Source: Orientallactaga sibirica (lineage: Eukaryota > Chordata > Mammalia > Rodentia > Dipodidae). Taken from it: a stretch of 64,000 nucleotides of DNA. The notes beneath the pieces were generated by a model. It made no database searches and was not told the DNA's origin. It saw only the letters and a list, made by a program, of their open reading frames with translations. The translations under genes and the position numbers were made by a program. Of this stretch, positions 20,161 to 31,591 are shown piece by piece (position 1 is the first letter of the stretch; the number at the start of each line of letters is the position of its first letter). Where the stretch lies: assembly GCA_036365145.1 (NCBI GenBank), contig JAEOAD010000052.1:13825501-13889500 (forward strand), given 5' to 3'.

Positions 20161-22776
20161 ATACATACATGGATAATTGGATTTTGTGGGAAAGCAAGGA
20201 GAAACCAGAAGAGAGATGAGCCCCAGAGGGGAGATGGCTATGCCAAGGAAAAGCACAGGGACCATGGGAGTGGGTCTGTCTGGACCTGAGTGGTGGACAC
20301 ACCACATTCACTCTACTTATTCCCAAAGCTGATCATATGTTGTAAACACCTCATTCTTCCGTCAGCAATGCCATGACCCTGCCATGGTGAAGGACACTGC
20401 TGCCTTCAGAACCAGGTCTCCCAGGGCTCAGGTTGGCGTCTCTCTGTCCCTCATCTTCATCTGCTCCCTGGGCTGACCCTGAACCAGTCGTGGGCACCCG
20501 CAGGCTGGGGCTTGCCTGACTCAAGATGTCAGAGATATGGACCCTTGGCTTTCCCACCTGAGGCCAGGTGCCAACGTACTCTATGGCCACCTCACCAATG
20601 TCCGGAGAACGCGCGGGCCTGATCTTCGCCCCCGATCCCCTGCACTCCCAAGGAAGAATCAGCCCTTCCAAGAGCCAGGAGTGGTGATACAGTGCAAGGC
20701 TAGCCAGGGCTACAGAAAAACAAACAAACAAAAAATAGCTCTTCTAGGAAGTGGCTGCAAAGCCATCGCTTAGGCAGACAGAAATCTGCTCAGGAAAGAA
20801 CACGATAATCCGCTGCTATGTCAGCAGTGCCAGCCGGAGGGAGCTTTCATTTTGCCCACAAGCTTAACACCAACTGCCCTCTCGTCTCCACTCTCACAAG
20901 CAGACCCAGGAGAGGCTTCACAGGAAACTAAGGCTCAGCGAGGCAGAAACCCCAAGCCTATGCAGCTAGCAACAGTGTGGCTGGCTGGTGTTAGAATTCA
21001 GCCCCAGAGCACAGACCCCTGAGGCTGTAAACCTGGCGCCCCTTTCCCCAAGCCCAGTGCCTTCCCCACAACAGGCTCCCCGCCCCGGCCACCACCACCC
21101 TCCCCTGCTTCCCAGACAGCTGGGGTCGGAGAGGATTTATCCCAAGCAGACAGCAGCACCCTCTGCCTGAGGTCATGACCCAGGGAAAGAGAAAGGGACA
21201 GCCCTGGGCGGCCCTGCTTCCTTGGATCACAGAGAGGCAACAGCAGCTTGTTTAGAGATGACATACTGAGGCTGGAGAGGGACAGGGACCTCCCAACTCC
21301 CACAGTCCCACCACAGTCCCACCATGACGCCTTTCTTCTCATCCTCATCTGGCCTTTTGCTCTAGGTCAAGGCCCTCCTTCCAAGGACTTCAAAGGTGTA
21401 CCCCTGCCTTCCCATGCCCCTTCCAAACAGCTCGGAGACTCATCATCTCTCACCTCTCTGTCCAGAGGCCAAACCCCCGTCACTGGAGGAATCCAGGGTC
21501 CTCAGTGGCACTGGAGACAATGCTGCCTCTGAGTCAAGGAGGGCAAAGATCAAGGCCTCCCCCACCTGGCCTGGCCTGGCCGGGGCCCAGCTTCAGAGCC
21601 CCAGGCCACAGCCTCCCGTCCAGGCCGGCGCTGAGTAGCCACCCCGCCACTGCTGCTGGCACACTCCTGCTTTCTGCCAGGCTCGCCTTGGATAAACACG
21701 GCTGCATGGCAACCGTTCTCCGAAGAAGCCCAAGTCCTGCCAGGCACTGTCCCCCTGGGTCTAATGTCCCCTGTGGCTTCCCCATGTGCTGAACACGCCC
21801 CAGTGGCCAAGTTGTCTTCGAGAGGGGGAGAAGAGAGAACCAGCCACAGAGAGAGGGGGTCATGGACAGGTGAGACCTTCTACTCACTTGGCCTCTAGTG
21901 TGGTTCTGCTCACCAGCTTGCTTCTAGAGGTAGAAGGGCAGTCAAGGTGAGCAACCAGGCCTTGGCAGCAGGAGGACTTAACCTCCCTCAGCCTCAGTTT
22001 TCTATTCTATAAAATGGGTATACTAGCTGGGGTGATGGCACCCACTTGTGATCTCAGCACTCGGGAGGCTGGGATAGGAGGATCACCTTGAGTTTGAGGC
22101 CAGCCTGGGCTACAGAATGAGTTTCAGGTCAGCCTAGGCTAAAATGAGATCCTGCCTCAAACAAAAAGTGGGGCATGGGGTGCAATGGAAGTACTCAGTA
22201 GGGTTGCTGCCAGGATTAAACAGGTATTGGGAAGAGGCCTGGAACTGGCTGAGTACATAGTAGGCCTTCCATGATTTCCCCAGAAATGCCTGTGGCCTTC
22301 TGCATCCCTGAGCTCAACCCCAAAAGCATGAAGCCCACCAGCCCATGTGTGCTTCCTCACTGAGCCCCATGCGTAGGCAGAAACCCTAGACGGTGTCATT
22401 CCCTCAGACAGCAACGGCATGCCCTCTTACCGTACTCCCTTCTAGCCCTCTGTGATCATCTCCAAGGGACACTGGCTTGGTGCAGTGAGAATGTTCTGGG
22501 TGGCTCCTGCAGGATCTTAGAGAGGAGAGGAGTCCTCTTGGCCCACAGGAGGAACAGGGAGCCGGGAAGTCAGGAGGAGGCTCTTCTCTGGCCTCCAGGA
22601 AGCCTCTGTCTGCTCCCAGCGCAACACCTTCCCAGACTCTCGCTTCCCACGGTTCCTATGGTGTCCCCTGACGTCCTGGAACTGGCCAATAAGGACTGAG
22701 AAACATGTCCACCTGCCCAGGGCACAGGTATAGACCTCTGAGAAACCAGCTGACCCAGAAAGAAAGGGCTTCCCTT
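20161..22776. other. Unique sequence with MIR-like and B1 remnants
   Basis: MIR-like pieces lie at about 20900-21000 and 21966-22022 (ACTTAACCTCCCTCAGCCTC, TATAAAATGGG). A diverged B1 lies at 22024-22170. The GC-rich part at 21.4-21.9 kb has long antisense open frames but no splice signals that I can pair. Confidence 0.45.
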
Positions 22777-22884
22777 GTGCTCGCTTCAGCAGCACATATA
22801 CTGAAATTGGAAAGATACAGAGAAGATTAGCATGGCCCTGTGCAAGGATTTCACACAAATTCATGAAGCGTTCCATATTTTTTT
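22777..22884 (+). pseudogene. U6 snRNA pseudogene (5' part of a U6-L1 chimera)
   Basis: It begins GTGCTCGCTTCAGCAGCACA and ends AAGCGTTCCATATTTTTTT, full length for U6, with about ten substitutions (for example TGCAAGGATTTCACACAAAT in place of the usual GATGACACGC region). No proximal sequence element or TATA box is apparent upstream. It is joined directly to an L1 3' end at 22885, so it is a retrotransposed copy and not a transcribed U6 gene. Confidence 0.9.
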
Positions 22885-23329
22885 CTGCTTCCTTGGTGAA
22901 CCTGGTATCAGCACAAGGGTGAAGGAGATAAACACAGAGAACACTCAACCCCTACCAAACCAGATATCCAGAGACACAGAGGCTCCCAAAACCTCATCAC
23001 TGAAGCAGACCTAAAACGAACCCAACATGGCTCAGGGAAATTGGTGGAAGAGGGGGCGGAAAGATTGTTAGAGCCACAAGTTGGGACATTATGCACAGAG
23101 ACATTGCCTCTTCCCCATAACTGATGGCTGCCCCCTACAATGCACAACCCACAATCCCCATGGGGATAACTGGCATCCCCAACGAGGAGGGTCCCTTCGG
23201 AGGGAGGAGGACAGGGGGGAGGCTAAGGATGGTACTAACATGTGCTGTTTGTTTACACATTGAGTATGTACGTAACTAAAAAAGAAAAAGAAGGAAGGAA
23301 GGAAGAAAGGAGGGAGGGAGGGGAGGAAG
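22885..23329 (+). mobile_element. L1 3' end fused to U6, with A-rich tail
   Basis: About 390 bp of L1-type 3' sequence follows the U6 T-run, then an AAAAAAGAAAAAGAAGGAAGG-type A-rich tail. It shares GGCTCAGG...GGAAGAGGGGGCGGAAAG...AGAGCCA with the L1-like elements at 12.6, 16.8 and 26.6 kb. The direct repeat GGGCTTCCCT occurs just before U6 (22766-22775) and just after the tail (23330-23339). One insertion event therefore delivered both parts. Confidence 0.75.
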
Positions 23330-23498
23330 GGGCTTCCCTGGCAGGCCCAGTAGGCATGCTTCCTGTGCAGATAGATACCTGCATCTCCCCCTGCTAGCCA
23401 CTGTCCATCAGCAAGGACAGAGGACGCTCACTCAGGGACATTTTTGTTGAGGGGCAGGGTCAGAACTGAATCATCTTCCACTAATCAAACCACCACCT

Positions 23499-23742
23499 GG
23501 GGCTGAGGAGATGGCTTAGCAGTTAAGGTGCATGCCTATGAAACCTAAGGATCCAGGTTCGATTCTCCAGGTCCCATGTAAGCCAGATGCACATGGTGGC
23601 GCTTGCATCTCAAGTTGGTTTGCAGTGGCTGAAAGCCCTGATGCGCCCATTCTCACTCTCTATCTCTCTCTCTCCATCTCTCTATGTCTCTAATAAATAA
23701 ATAAAAATAAATCTTAAAATTAAAAAAAAAAGAATAGTTTTA
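23499..23742 (+). mobile_element. B2-like SINE
   Basis: Complete, tail TAATAAATAAATAAAAATAA. Flanked by AAACCACCACCTG and AAAACACTACCTG. Confidence 0.88.
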
Positions 23743-26560
23743 AAAAAACACTACCTGCTAAGAGGCAACAGATTGGTCACTGAGGCCACCTTGCACAGCG
23801 TCCAGGGCAGATGAGAGCCACCCTGACTGGACGTAGTGGAGGCAGTTTCCTGAATGCTTTGCTGAGCTTGTGATTCTGCGCCACCATCAGGAGCAAGTGA
23901 ACCCAGACTAAAGAGGAACCGCAGGTGACAGAGCAGGAGTGCTGGGACAGGGTGGATAGACAGACAGGACAGACAGATATGATAGCATAAACCGATGGGA
24001 GGGAGAGAGAGGAGAGGAAAGGACACTGGGTAGATCAGGAAATGACAGCCACACACCTGTTTATTCATGAAATATTTCTGAGGACTGGAGTTTTAAAGAA
24101 CTCCTGCATTAAAACTCTGCTTCATCATGTTTTAGAATTTCCAAGTCAACTAGCCCAGAACTTGGCAACAAATTTATCATTCAGTTCAAATAATAGTGTT
24201 CTTCTTGGGACCATCAAGAAAACGCCAGATCCCTGGAGAGACATCACCATCCATCACAGCTGTGTCTCTCCTGGCAAGTCCAAGGGCGTCCTTATTCCTT
24301 CCTTCCCAAGCATGGAAGCAAAGCAGGGAAGAAAACTGGTGAGAGGAAAAATACCCGGGAGAAGACCTAACACCAGCCACAAGGTCAGAAGAGACAGAAT
24401 GTCTTGTCACCGCAAGGAAGGTGACTGAAGATGCCCCCAGCCCTTCCTCTAAAAATTTCAGCCGACCTCCAGCACCATCCTCTCCAAGGGATTTCAACCC
24501 CTTCCCCCAAGAGACGGACAAGCACTTCCGGAGTTCCTAGGTCACCTGAGGGCTGGCTTCAGGTCCTTCAGTCTCCAGCTTGCTGATCTCCGATGGCTCC
24601 AGCCCTCAGCCCGTGCTCCCTGGCAAGGAGGCCACAGGCCAGGGCTGGCCAGAGCTGGAGCACCCTGATGGTTCCTGGGCTCGGGGTCTGTTTGGTGCGA
24701 ATGGAAAGAAAAGACTCCTGTTTCTCGCTGTCCGCCTGGTGACAGTAACCATGGATATAAATCAATTTTGGAGACTGTCAGTCGCCAGTTGAATACAAAG
24801 AACATGCTCACTCAGAGCCACAGACAGACAGGCAGGCAAAGATATACACAAGGACTCAGCATGGGGACAAAATAAGCCTTTTTTCTTTCTAACTTATCTA
24901 GCCTGAGGTGTTGTGTACTAGCAACAATGAACACTCTATAGCAGACAAGTCTAGAATTTGCTGTTATGGGAAAAATATATATACAACTATTGAAAAGAGA
25001 GACCCTGGCTGGAAAATAGATGGGTAAGTATTCTTAGGATGGGAAAAATGGTGGGCACATTGGTAATCCCAGCACTTAGAGGTTCTGAGGCATAGATTCA
25101 GCCCATGACCGCCTGGGCAACACAGAGAAACTCTCAAACTCCCACCCCCCCACACACACACACAAAAGAAACTAATGACCCTCTAAGACATACTCAGGAT
25201 TAGAAAATCCTTAAACTATGAGCCATCTCCAAGCTCCAGCCTTTTATTTTTATCTCAAGACAGTCTTGCTAAGTTGTTGAGGCTGGCCTCAAACTCATAC
25301 CCCAAGCATGCTTCACACTTGCTATCCTCCTGCCTCGGCCTCCTGAGTAACTGGAAATTACAAGTGTGCATCACCATATCTGGGTGAGGCTTTATTGTGA
25401 ACATGGGTTATGCACATTCTTTATTTAAATATTCTTAAATTATTATAACGAAAACTATAAATCCACACACGGATAAGATGGTCTAGATATTCAATAATCA
25501 AGTTACATGAGATTTCTGCTGACAAGAAATAACATGGACCAGACATCACCCTTCCATGGAAAATGGGACAAAAGATATGAAGCAACTGTTTTCAAGCACT
25601 GGAAAAGAGGGGGTGCTGTGATTCCTTGATGGGGTAAGGCCCACAGGATCCCCTGCTTTCTGCAGGGAGGCACAGTCCAGTGCACAGAGCAGAGGGGAAA
25701 TCCCACTCTAGACATGCTAAGGAGATGGGGTTGGAGTTCAGAAGGGGTGAGAAGACAAAAAACTGCTCCTGAAAACTCTGCATTGGTGTCCGTTGGGCTT
25801 AGTGAACATTAAAATGAAGAATGAAGTTCCAGGAAATCAGATAAAGAGATGCTGGTTCCAGAGCCTGCATGTGTGAGTCCCAGTTCGCCAGAAAGAGGAG
25901 ACCTTGCTGCGACTCAGGATAAAAGAGCAATCCGCCTTGAGACACAAATTGCTTAAAAAATAAAATAAACTGAGGTCAGGGGAAGAGATTGAGTAAAGGA
26001 AAGGTGGGTGAAAGTTTAATCCAAATCTAAGAGGATATGAGTAAGTCCTATGGAAACATTTTTTGGACAATGGCACACCCAGACATGGGATACCTTCTAG
26101 TGAGTTTTTACTCAGGGTGGTCCCTGATGCCCCCAGAACATTATAGGTCATTGCCGAGGCTCTTGGTTTCTCACCAGGAATAGATGGTAAGACCCTATTG
26201 CTGAAGACTCCACATGCTTGGGCTGAAAGGACACTGAGAAATCCTGCTGGAGCTGAGCTGAAAACCTCCTCCATGTGGACCAGCTGACAGAAAGCTGGAG
26301 AAAGCTATGCTGCATGCAGCTCCATGGGAGAGAGAGAAGTCATCAGTGGAGATAAACAATATTGGACACCGCAAGCCTTAAATTTGGTCAGTCAGGCTAA
26401 ATGAGCCAACGGGTGCAATAGTGGCATGTCTGTTATGCAGGAAAACAACTGCTGTCTAATTGGACTGGAGGCCCGCTCCATGGGAGGGAATACATCCCTG
26501 ATACTGAAAACCTATGCCCGGGGAAGTCATGAGCCCTAGGGGTGTAACTCTGCTGGTGCC
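23743..26560. other. Repeat-poor intergenic sequence
   Basis: Two old B1 copies, plus at 25045-25165 and minus at 25240-25385. The rest, including 24.1-24.8 kb where long open frames overlap on both strands, shows no exon with paired splice sites. Confidence 0.45.
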
Positions 26561-27075
26561 ATTCTAAATGCATATATTATGTTCACCAAACTGCCCGGTA
26601 AGCACTTCTTTTAATGTTCATACCCATGTGTTAATACTACTCTCACTTTTGATTAGAGAAGCTTCTCTTTTCAGATGGTGGTGACCAGAAGGCAACATGG
26701 TGCTGAGAAGAAGGAACAGAGGAGCGCTCAGCACTGATACATCTCTAACACACCTTCCAAGGCTCAGGGTCCAATGTGGAAGAGGTGGCGGAAAGAATGT
26801 AAGAGCCAAAGGAAGGGTAGGACTCCTTACAACGTGCTCCTTCAGACACAAAATGGCCTGGATATCCATGACCTCACAATGCCTAAAACTACCTACATAA
26901 GACCATCATAATAGGAGGAAAAGATGATGACATCAAAATAAAAAAGAAACTGATTGAGAGAGGGAGACGATATGATGAAGAGTGGAGTTTCAAAAAGGAA
27001 AGTGGGGGAGGGGAAAGTATGAGATATTGTCTACAATTAAGGAAGTTGTCCATTTAAAAAATTAAATTTTTTTTA
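26560..27075 (+). mobile_element. L1-like 3' end
   Basis: Closest to the copy at 16747-17328: both start with ...ACTATGCTCACCAAACTGC-type sequence and share the AGACACAAAATGGCCTGGAT block. The tail is TTAAAAAATTAAATTTTTTT. No open frame of L1 ORF2 type is present. Confidence 0.6.
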
Positions 27076-27084
27076 AATGTGCAA

Positions 27085-27828
27085 GTTTTCTGAGTGGGTA
27101 GCACATACCTTTAGTCCTAGCACTTGGGAGGCAGAGGTAGGAGGATCGCTGTGAGTTCAAGGCCATCCTAAAAATGCATAGTGAATTCCAAATCAGCCTG
27201 GGCTAGAAAGAGACCCTACCTTGATGAAAAAATAAGTGTAAGTCGGGACCGGGGCGATGGCTCAGCAACAAAACTTGCTTGCAAAGCCTGTGCCCTGCAT
27301 TGACTGCCCAGCACCTATGTAAAGCCAAATGCAAAGCAGCTCATGCCTTTATGATCCCAGCACACCTACAATGATTGGGAAGTGGAGCCCGGAGAATCAA
27401 GAGTTTGCAGGCCAGCCTGTCTGGCAGCTTGTTTGCAGTGGCAACAGACCCTATCTCAAAGAAGGTGGAGCACAGACACTTCAAAGTTGTCCTCTGACCT
27501 CCACACATGCTTCATGGCATGTGCCCCCATACGTGACACACACATACAAAATATACATAGAATAAATAAGTAGACAGATAGAAGATAGGTGCATATTTTT
27601 TTAATTGTGGGCTGGGGGATGTGGCTCAGTTAGAATGCTTGCCTAGCATCTTCAAAACCCTGGGTTCAATCCCCAGCACCTCACAAACTGGGTGTAGTAG
27701 TATACACCTGCAATCCCAGCATTTAGGCAGAAGCAAAGGATCAGCAATGCAGGGACACCTGCAGATACATGTCAAGTTTGAGGTCAACTTGGCTACAAGA
27801 GACCCTGTCTCAAAAAAAAAAAAAAAAA
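27085..27828 (+). mobile_element. B1 and two B4-like (ID head plus B1 body) SINEs
   Basis: B1 27087-27232. A diverged composite follows at 27244-27570 (GATGGCTCAGCAACAAAACT ... CCTCTGACCTCCACACATGC). Another lies at 27609-27828, with head GATGTGGCTCAGTTAGAATG, B1-like body CAATCCCAGCATTTAGGC and an A-run. Confidence 0.72.
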
Positions 27829-27883
27829 TGAAGGGCATCCCAAACTTGGGACAATTAGAGAATCAAAAAGAATTTAACAGGGT

Positions 27884-28020
27884 GCCGGGCGTGGTAGCAC
27901 ATACCTTTAATCCCAGCACTCGGGAGGCAGAGGTAGGAGGATCACCGTGAGTTTGAGGCCACCCTGAGACTAGGGAATTCCAGGTCAGCCTGGGCTAGGG
28001 TGAGACCATACCTTGAAAAA
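27884..28020 (+). mobile_element. B1 SINE that seeds the GAAA tract
   Basis: Starts GCCGGGCGTGGTAGCACATA and ends ACCTTGAAAAACCAAAAA; the simple repeat starts at once after the tail. Confidence 0.88.
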
Positions 28021-28025
28021 CCAAA

Positions 28026-28089
<64 letters not shown>

Positions 28090-28220
28090 AGAAAGAGAGA
28101 AAGAGAGAAAGAGAGAAAGAGAGAAAGAGAGAAAGAGAGAAAGAGAGAAAGAGAGAAAGAGAGAAAGAGAGAAAGAGAGAAAGAGGGAGGGAGGGAGGGA
28201 GGGAGGGAGAAAGGAAGGGA

Positions 28221-28268
<48 letters not shown>

Positions 28269-28318
28269 GAAAGAGAGAGAGAAAGAAAGAAGGAGGGAGG
28301 GAGGGAGGAAGGAAGGGA

Positions 28319-28373
<55 letters not shown>

Positions 28374-28375
28374 GA

Positions 28376-28439
<64 letters not shown>

Positions 28440-28461
28440 AAAGAAAGGAAAGAAAGAAGGA

Positions 28462-28505
<44 letters not shown>

Positions 28506-28512
28506 AAAACAA
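28021..28512 (+). repeat. (GAAA)n / (GAGAAA)n / (GGGA)n purine tract
   Basis: About 490 bp made only of A and G: blocks of GAAA, GAGAAA, GGGAGGGA and GGAAGGGA alternate. All six frames around it look open, which is composition only. Confidence 0.97.
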
Positions 28513-28547
28513 AAGGCTCACACTGTTACTGCAGTCACATAGGAAAG

Positions 28548-29036
28548 TTTGCTGTCACTTTTAAGGTGTAGCTTCAGTGGTGGTGTGCTGTCACTTTTGA
28601 AGGTGTAGCTTCAGGCTGCTGTCACTTTTGAAGGTGGCTTCATTCTTTTGGTGTAGCTTCAGTTTGCTGTCACTTTTGAAGGTGTAGCTTCAGCCTGCTG
28701 TCACTTTTGAAGGTGTAGCTTCAGCCTGCTGTCACTTTTGAAGGTGTAGCTTCAGCCTGCTGTCACTTTTGAAGGTGTAGCTTCAGTCTGCTGTCACTTC
28801 AGCCTGCTGTCACTTTTGAAGGTGTAGCTTCAGGCTGTCACTTTTGAAGGTCAGCTTCAGCCTTTCACTTTTGAAGGTGTAGCTTCAGCCTGCTGTCACT
28901 TTTGAAGGTGTAGCTTCAGCCTGCTGTCACTTTTGAAGGTGTAGCTTCAGTCTGCTGTCAGTCACTTTTGAAGGTGTAGCTTCAGTCTGCTGTCACTTTT
29001 GAAGGTGTAGCTTCAGCATGCTGTCAGTCACTTTGA
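28548..29036 (+). repeat. Minisatellite, about 31-bp unit
   Basis: Unit: CTGCTGTCACTTTTGAAGG followed by TGTAGCTTCAGC. About 15 copies, some truncated to CTGTCACTTCAG or changed to GGTCAGCTTCAG. It starts 36 bp after the GAAA tract. Confidence 0.93.
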
Positions 29037-29540
29037 AGGGCATGAGGAGAGGGAACGTCTCTCTTGCTCCGCGGCTGGCACAGAGCTGGAGGCACTGCTT
29101 CTGCCAGCTCGAACGTTTGCTGGGTCTCCAAGGCCTGCTCCAGGAGGTGGGTACATTGGCTGCCACAGGGGCACAACCCACGTCAGTGGAACTGGGGGTG
29201 CCACCTTACCTGGAGATTCAGTCTCCTCCAAATTGGGGTTCATTCTGGAAAAAAAGATCTAGAAGCCCCTCGTGGCTTCCTTGGCCAACTCCACAAGGCT
29301 GGTACCCACAAAGCTCATACCCAGCCGGCCATCCCCAACTGCTTAAGGCCCTAGGGTTAGGCTAAGAAATTTGTACGCACCAAGTCTGACCCCTAGTGGT
29401 TTGTTTTTAGGGTTGGTTTTTTTTTTTTTTTTTTTTTTTATACATCTAACTGGGTTTCATTAAGGTGTTTTCAAATTTGGGGTTTTGTTTTCCTTCCTCC
29501 TTCCTTCCTCTGCCCCCTATGCCCTCCCTGGTGGTTCTTT

Positions 29541-29782
29541 TATATATTTATTTATTTATTTATTTATTTGCAAGGAGAGAGGGAGAAGAAAGACAATCTC
29601 ATATTTTTTAATTGTATCTGTGTATATGTGTGTATATGTGCCAGGGTCTCCCACCACGACAAATGAAATGCCAGATACGTGTGCCACTTGTGCCACACCT
29701 TGCATACATACGTGCTGGGGAATTGAACACAGGCCTTCAGGCCACAAGCAAGTGCCCCTACCACTGAGCCACCTCTACAGCC
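29541..29782 (-). mobile_element. Reversed tRNA-derived SINE
   Basis: Starts with TTTATTTATTTATTTATTTG (tail) and ends CACTGAGCCACCTCTACAGCC (head). One of only a few B2-like copies in this orientation. Confidence 0.8.
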
Positions 29783-30030
29783 TCTTAGAGTTTAATTGTG
29801 CGTGTTGTACCCAGAGACAGTAACGAAGATCAAGAGAAACAAACTCTGGAACAGAGTGGCTCTGTGCAAACGCGCCTCCACTACATTCACCAAACTGAAG
29901 CAACACACAGGGTCCGTTACACTGTAAACTCCAAATGCAAAGTGTCTGAGAGGAAAGTCCTGAGAAAACTGGGCCATAGGCTCTCCACTTACCAAAACTC
30001 ATTTCTATTTTTGCTTTGTTTTGTTTCATT

Positions 30031-30245
30031 AGTGTGTGTGTGTGCGCGTGTGTGTGTGCGTGCGTGTGTGTGTGTGCGTGCGTGCGTGTGTGTGTGCGCG
30101 CGTGTGTGTGCGCGTGCGTGCGTGTGCGTGTGTGTGCGTGTGCGTGTGTGCGCGTGTGCGCGCGTGTGTGCGCGTGCGTGTGTGTGCTGTGCGTGTGTGT
30201 GTGCGCGTGTGTGTGCGCGCGTGTGTGTGTGCGTGTGCGTGTGTA
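30031..30245 (+). repeat. Alternating (TG)n/(CG)n tract
   Basis: About 215 bp of strictly alternating purine and pyrimidine made of GTGTGTGTGCGCGTGCGTG-type runs, broken only at GTGTGCTGTGCG near 30186. It contains several CGCGCG-like cores. Confidence 0.97.
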
Positions 30246-30269
30246 CCTATGTGACTGCCGGAGGTTAAT

Positions 30270-30765
30270 GCTGAATTCTTCCATAATAGTTCTCCACCGT
30301 ATTCATTGAGCCGGGGTCTCTCACCGAACCTAGAGCTCATCCATTCAGCTTGCAGTGGGATCCACCAGTCTCCACCTCCCAAGTGCTGGGATTACACTCA
30401 CGTACACAGCCATGCACAGCATTTATGTGCGTGCTGGGATCTGAACTTGGACCACCCCCCCATGCTTATACAGCAATGCTGGGATTACACACGCACAGCC
30501 ATGCACAGCATGTGTGGGAAGACCCACCCTGAATGTGGGCGATGCCATTCTATGGGCTGGGGCCCTACTGAATAAAATGGAGCAAGGGAGCTGAGCAGCA
30601 GCACGGGTCACTCTGCTCCTGTCAGGACTGGACAGTGTGACCAACCACTTCCCTCTCCTGTCCCCTCTGTGTCCACACAATGTGTACCGGAACCTTTCAA
30701 ACTGTGAGCCAACATAAACTCTTCCTCACACTGCTTTTGTCCAGTGCTTTGTCAAGGCAACAAGA
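30270..30765. repeat. Old SINE (minus) and LTR-like repeat
   Basis: 30270-30460 resembles the reversed B4/RSINE type (CCCAAGTGCTGGGATTACAC). 30510-30765 carries GACCCACCCTGAATGTGGGC and AACTGTGAGCCAACATAAAC, the family seen at 13.4-13.9 kb. Confidence 0.5.
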
Positions 30766-30776
30766 AGAGTGAGTGA

Positions 30777-31125
30777 GGGCTGGAGAGATGGCTTAGCGGT
30801 TAAGGCGTTTGCCTGCAAACCAAAGGACCTCAGTTCAATTCCCCAGGACCCATGTAAGCCAGATGCACAGATGGCGCATGCATCTGGAGTTCGTTTGCAG
30901 TGGGTGGAGTCCCTGGCGTGCCCATTCTCTCTCTCTCTCTCTGCCTCTTTCTCTCTCATTCTCTCAGATAAATAAATAAATTTTTAAAAAAGAAGAAGAG
31001 TGACTGAGCTAGGCGTGGTGGTGCACACCTTTAATCCCAGGGAGTTTGAGGCCAGCCTGGTACTGGAGAGTGAGATTCAGGTCAGCCTGGGCTAGAGTGA
31101 GACTCTGCCTCAAGAAACCAAAGCA
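30777..31125 (+). mobile_element. B2-like SINE followed by short B1
   Basis: B2-like 30777-30990, flanked by AAGAAGAGTGAGTGAG and AAGAAGAGTGACTGAG. B1 31009-31125 lacks part of its middle (from ATCCCAG straight to GGAGTTTGAGG). AGGAGTGACTGA follows, so the same target was used twice. Confidence 0.87.
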
Positions 31126-31591
31126 GTAGAAGTAGGAGTGACTGACATAGCACTCTTAAGAGTGATCAAGAAATGTGCCCACGTCCACAGGTCTGGGTGG
31201 ACACGGCACTCTATCACAGCCTCTGGCTGACACACAAAAGCTTCCCTGGAACTTACTCCTTGCCCTCCCTTCCCTTGTGGGTCACATGTCTAGTCTAGCA
31301 CTTCATTTACCTGAAGATAACCCTTCAGGTAGGCGCAGCACTTGGATACTGATCCACTGGGTTCTTGAAGCATCCTTTCCCTGAGACAACTTTGCTGTCA
31401 CACACCCAGGACTGGTCATTGAACACCAGGATAGGTCCTCCAGCTTCTGGCCTTAGTCTCCTCCCACATAAACTCAACCATATTCCCAATGGCCTGTTAC
31501 AATTAGCCTATCCAATCCTATTACAAGTCAAGAGTCTGCTAACTAGCAGTGGGACTGCTTAATGACACAGGATCTTACACTGAGAAAACAG

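Noticed and set aside
21534..21887. 117-residue minus-strand open frame in GC-rich sequence
   Set aside because: No paired splice sites and no recognisable family; overlapping frames on both strands suggest composition.
22777..22884. Functional U6 snRNA gene
   Set aside because: Several changes in normally invariant positions, no upstream pol III elements seen, and direct fusion to an L1 3' end with a shared target duplication.
28000..28564. Long open frames of Lys/Glu/Arg repeats on plus and Phe/Leu/Ser on minus
   Set aside because: They are translations of the GAAA/GGGA simple repeat in all frames; no gene.
28548..29036. Regular repeats that could suggest a CRISPR-like array
   Set aside because: Units abut with no unique spacers, in mammalian DNA; it is a minisatellite.
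29775..30382. Long Cys/Val/Arg and His/Thr/Ala open frames
   Set aside because: Produced by the alternating TG/CG tract; low-complexity translation only.
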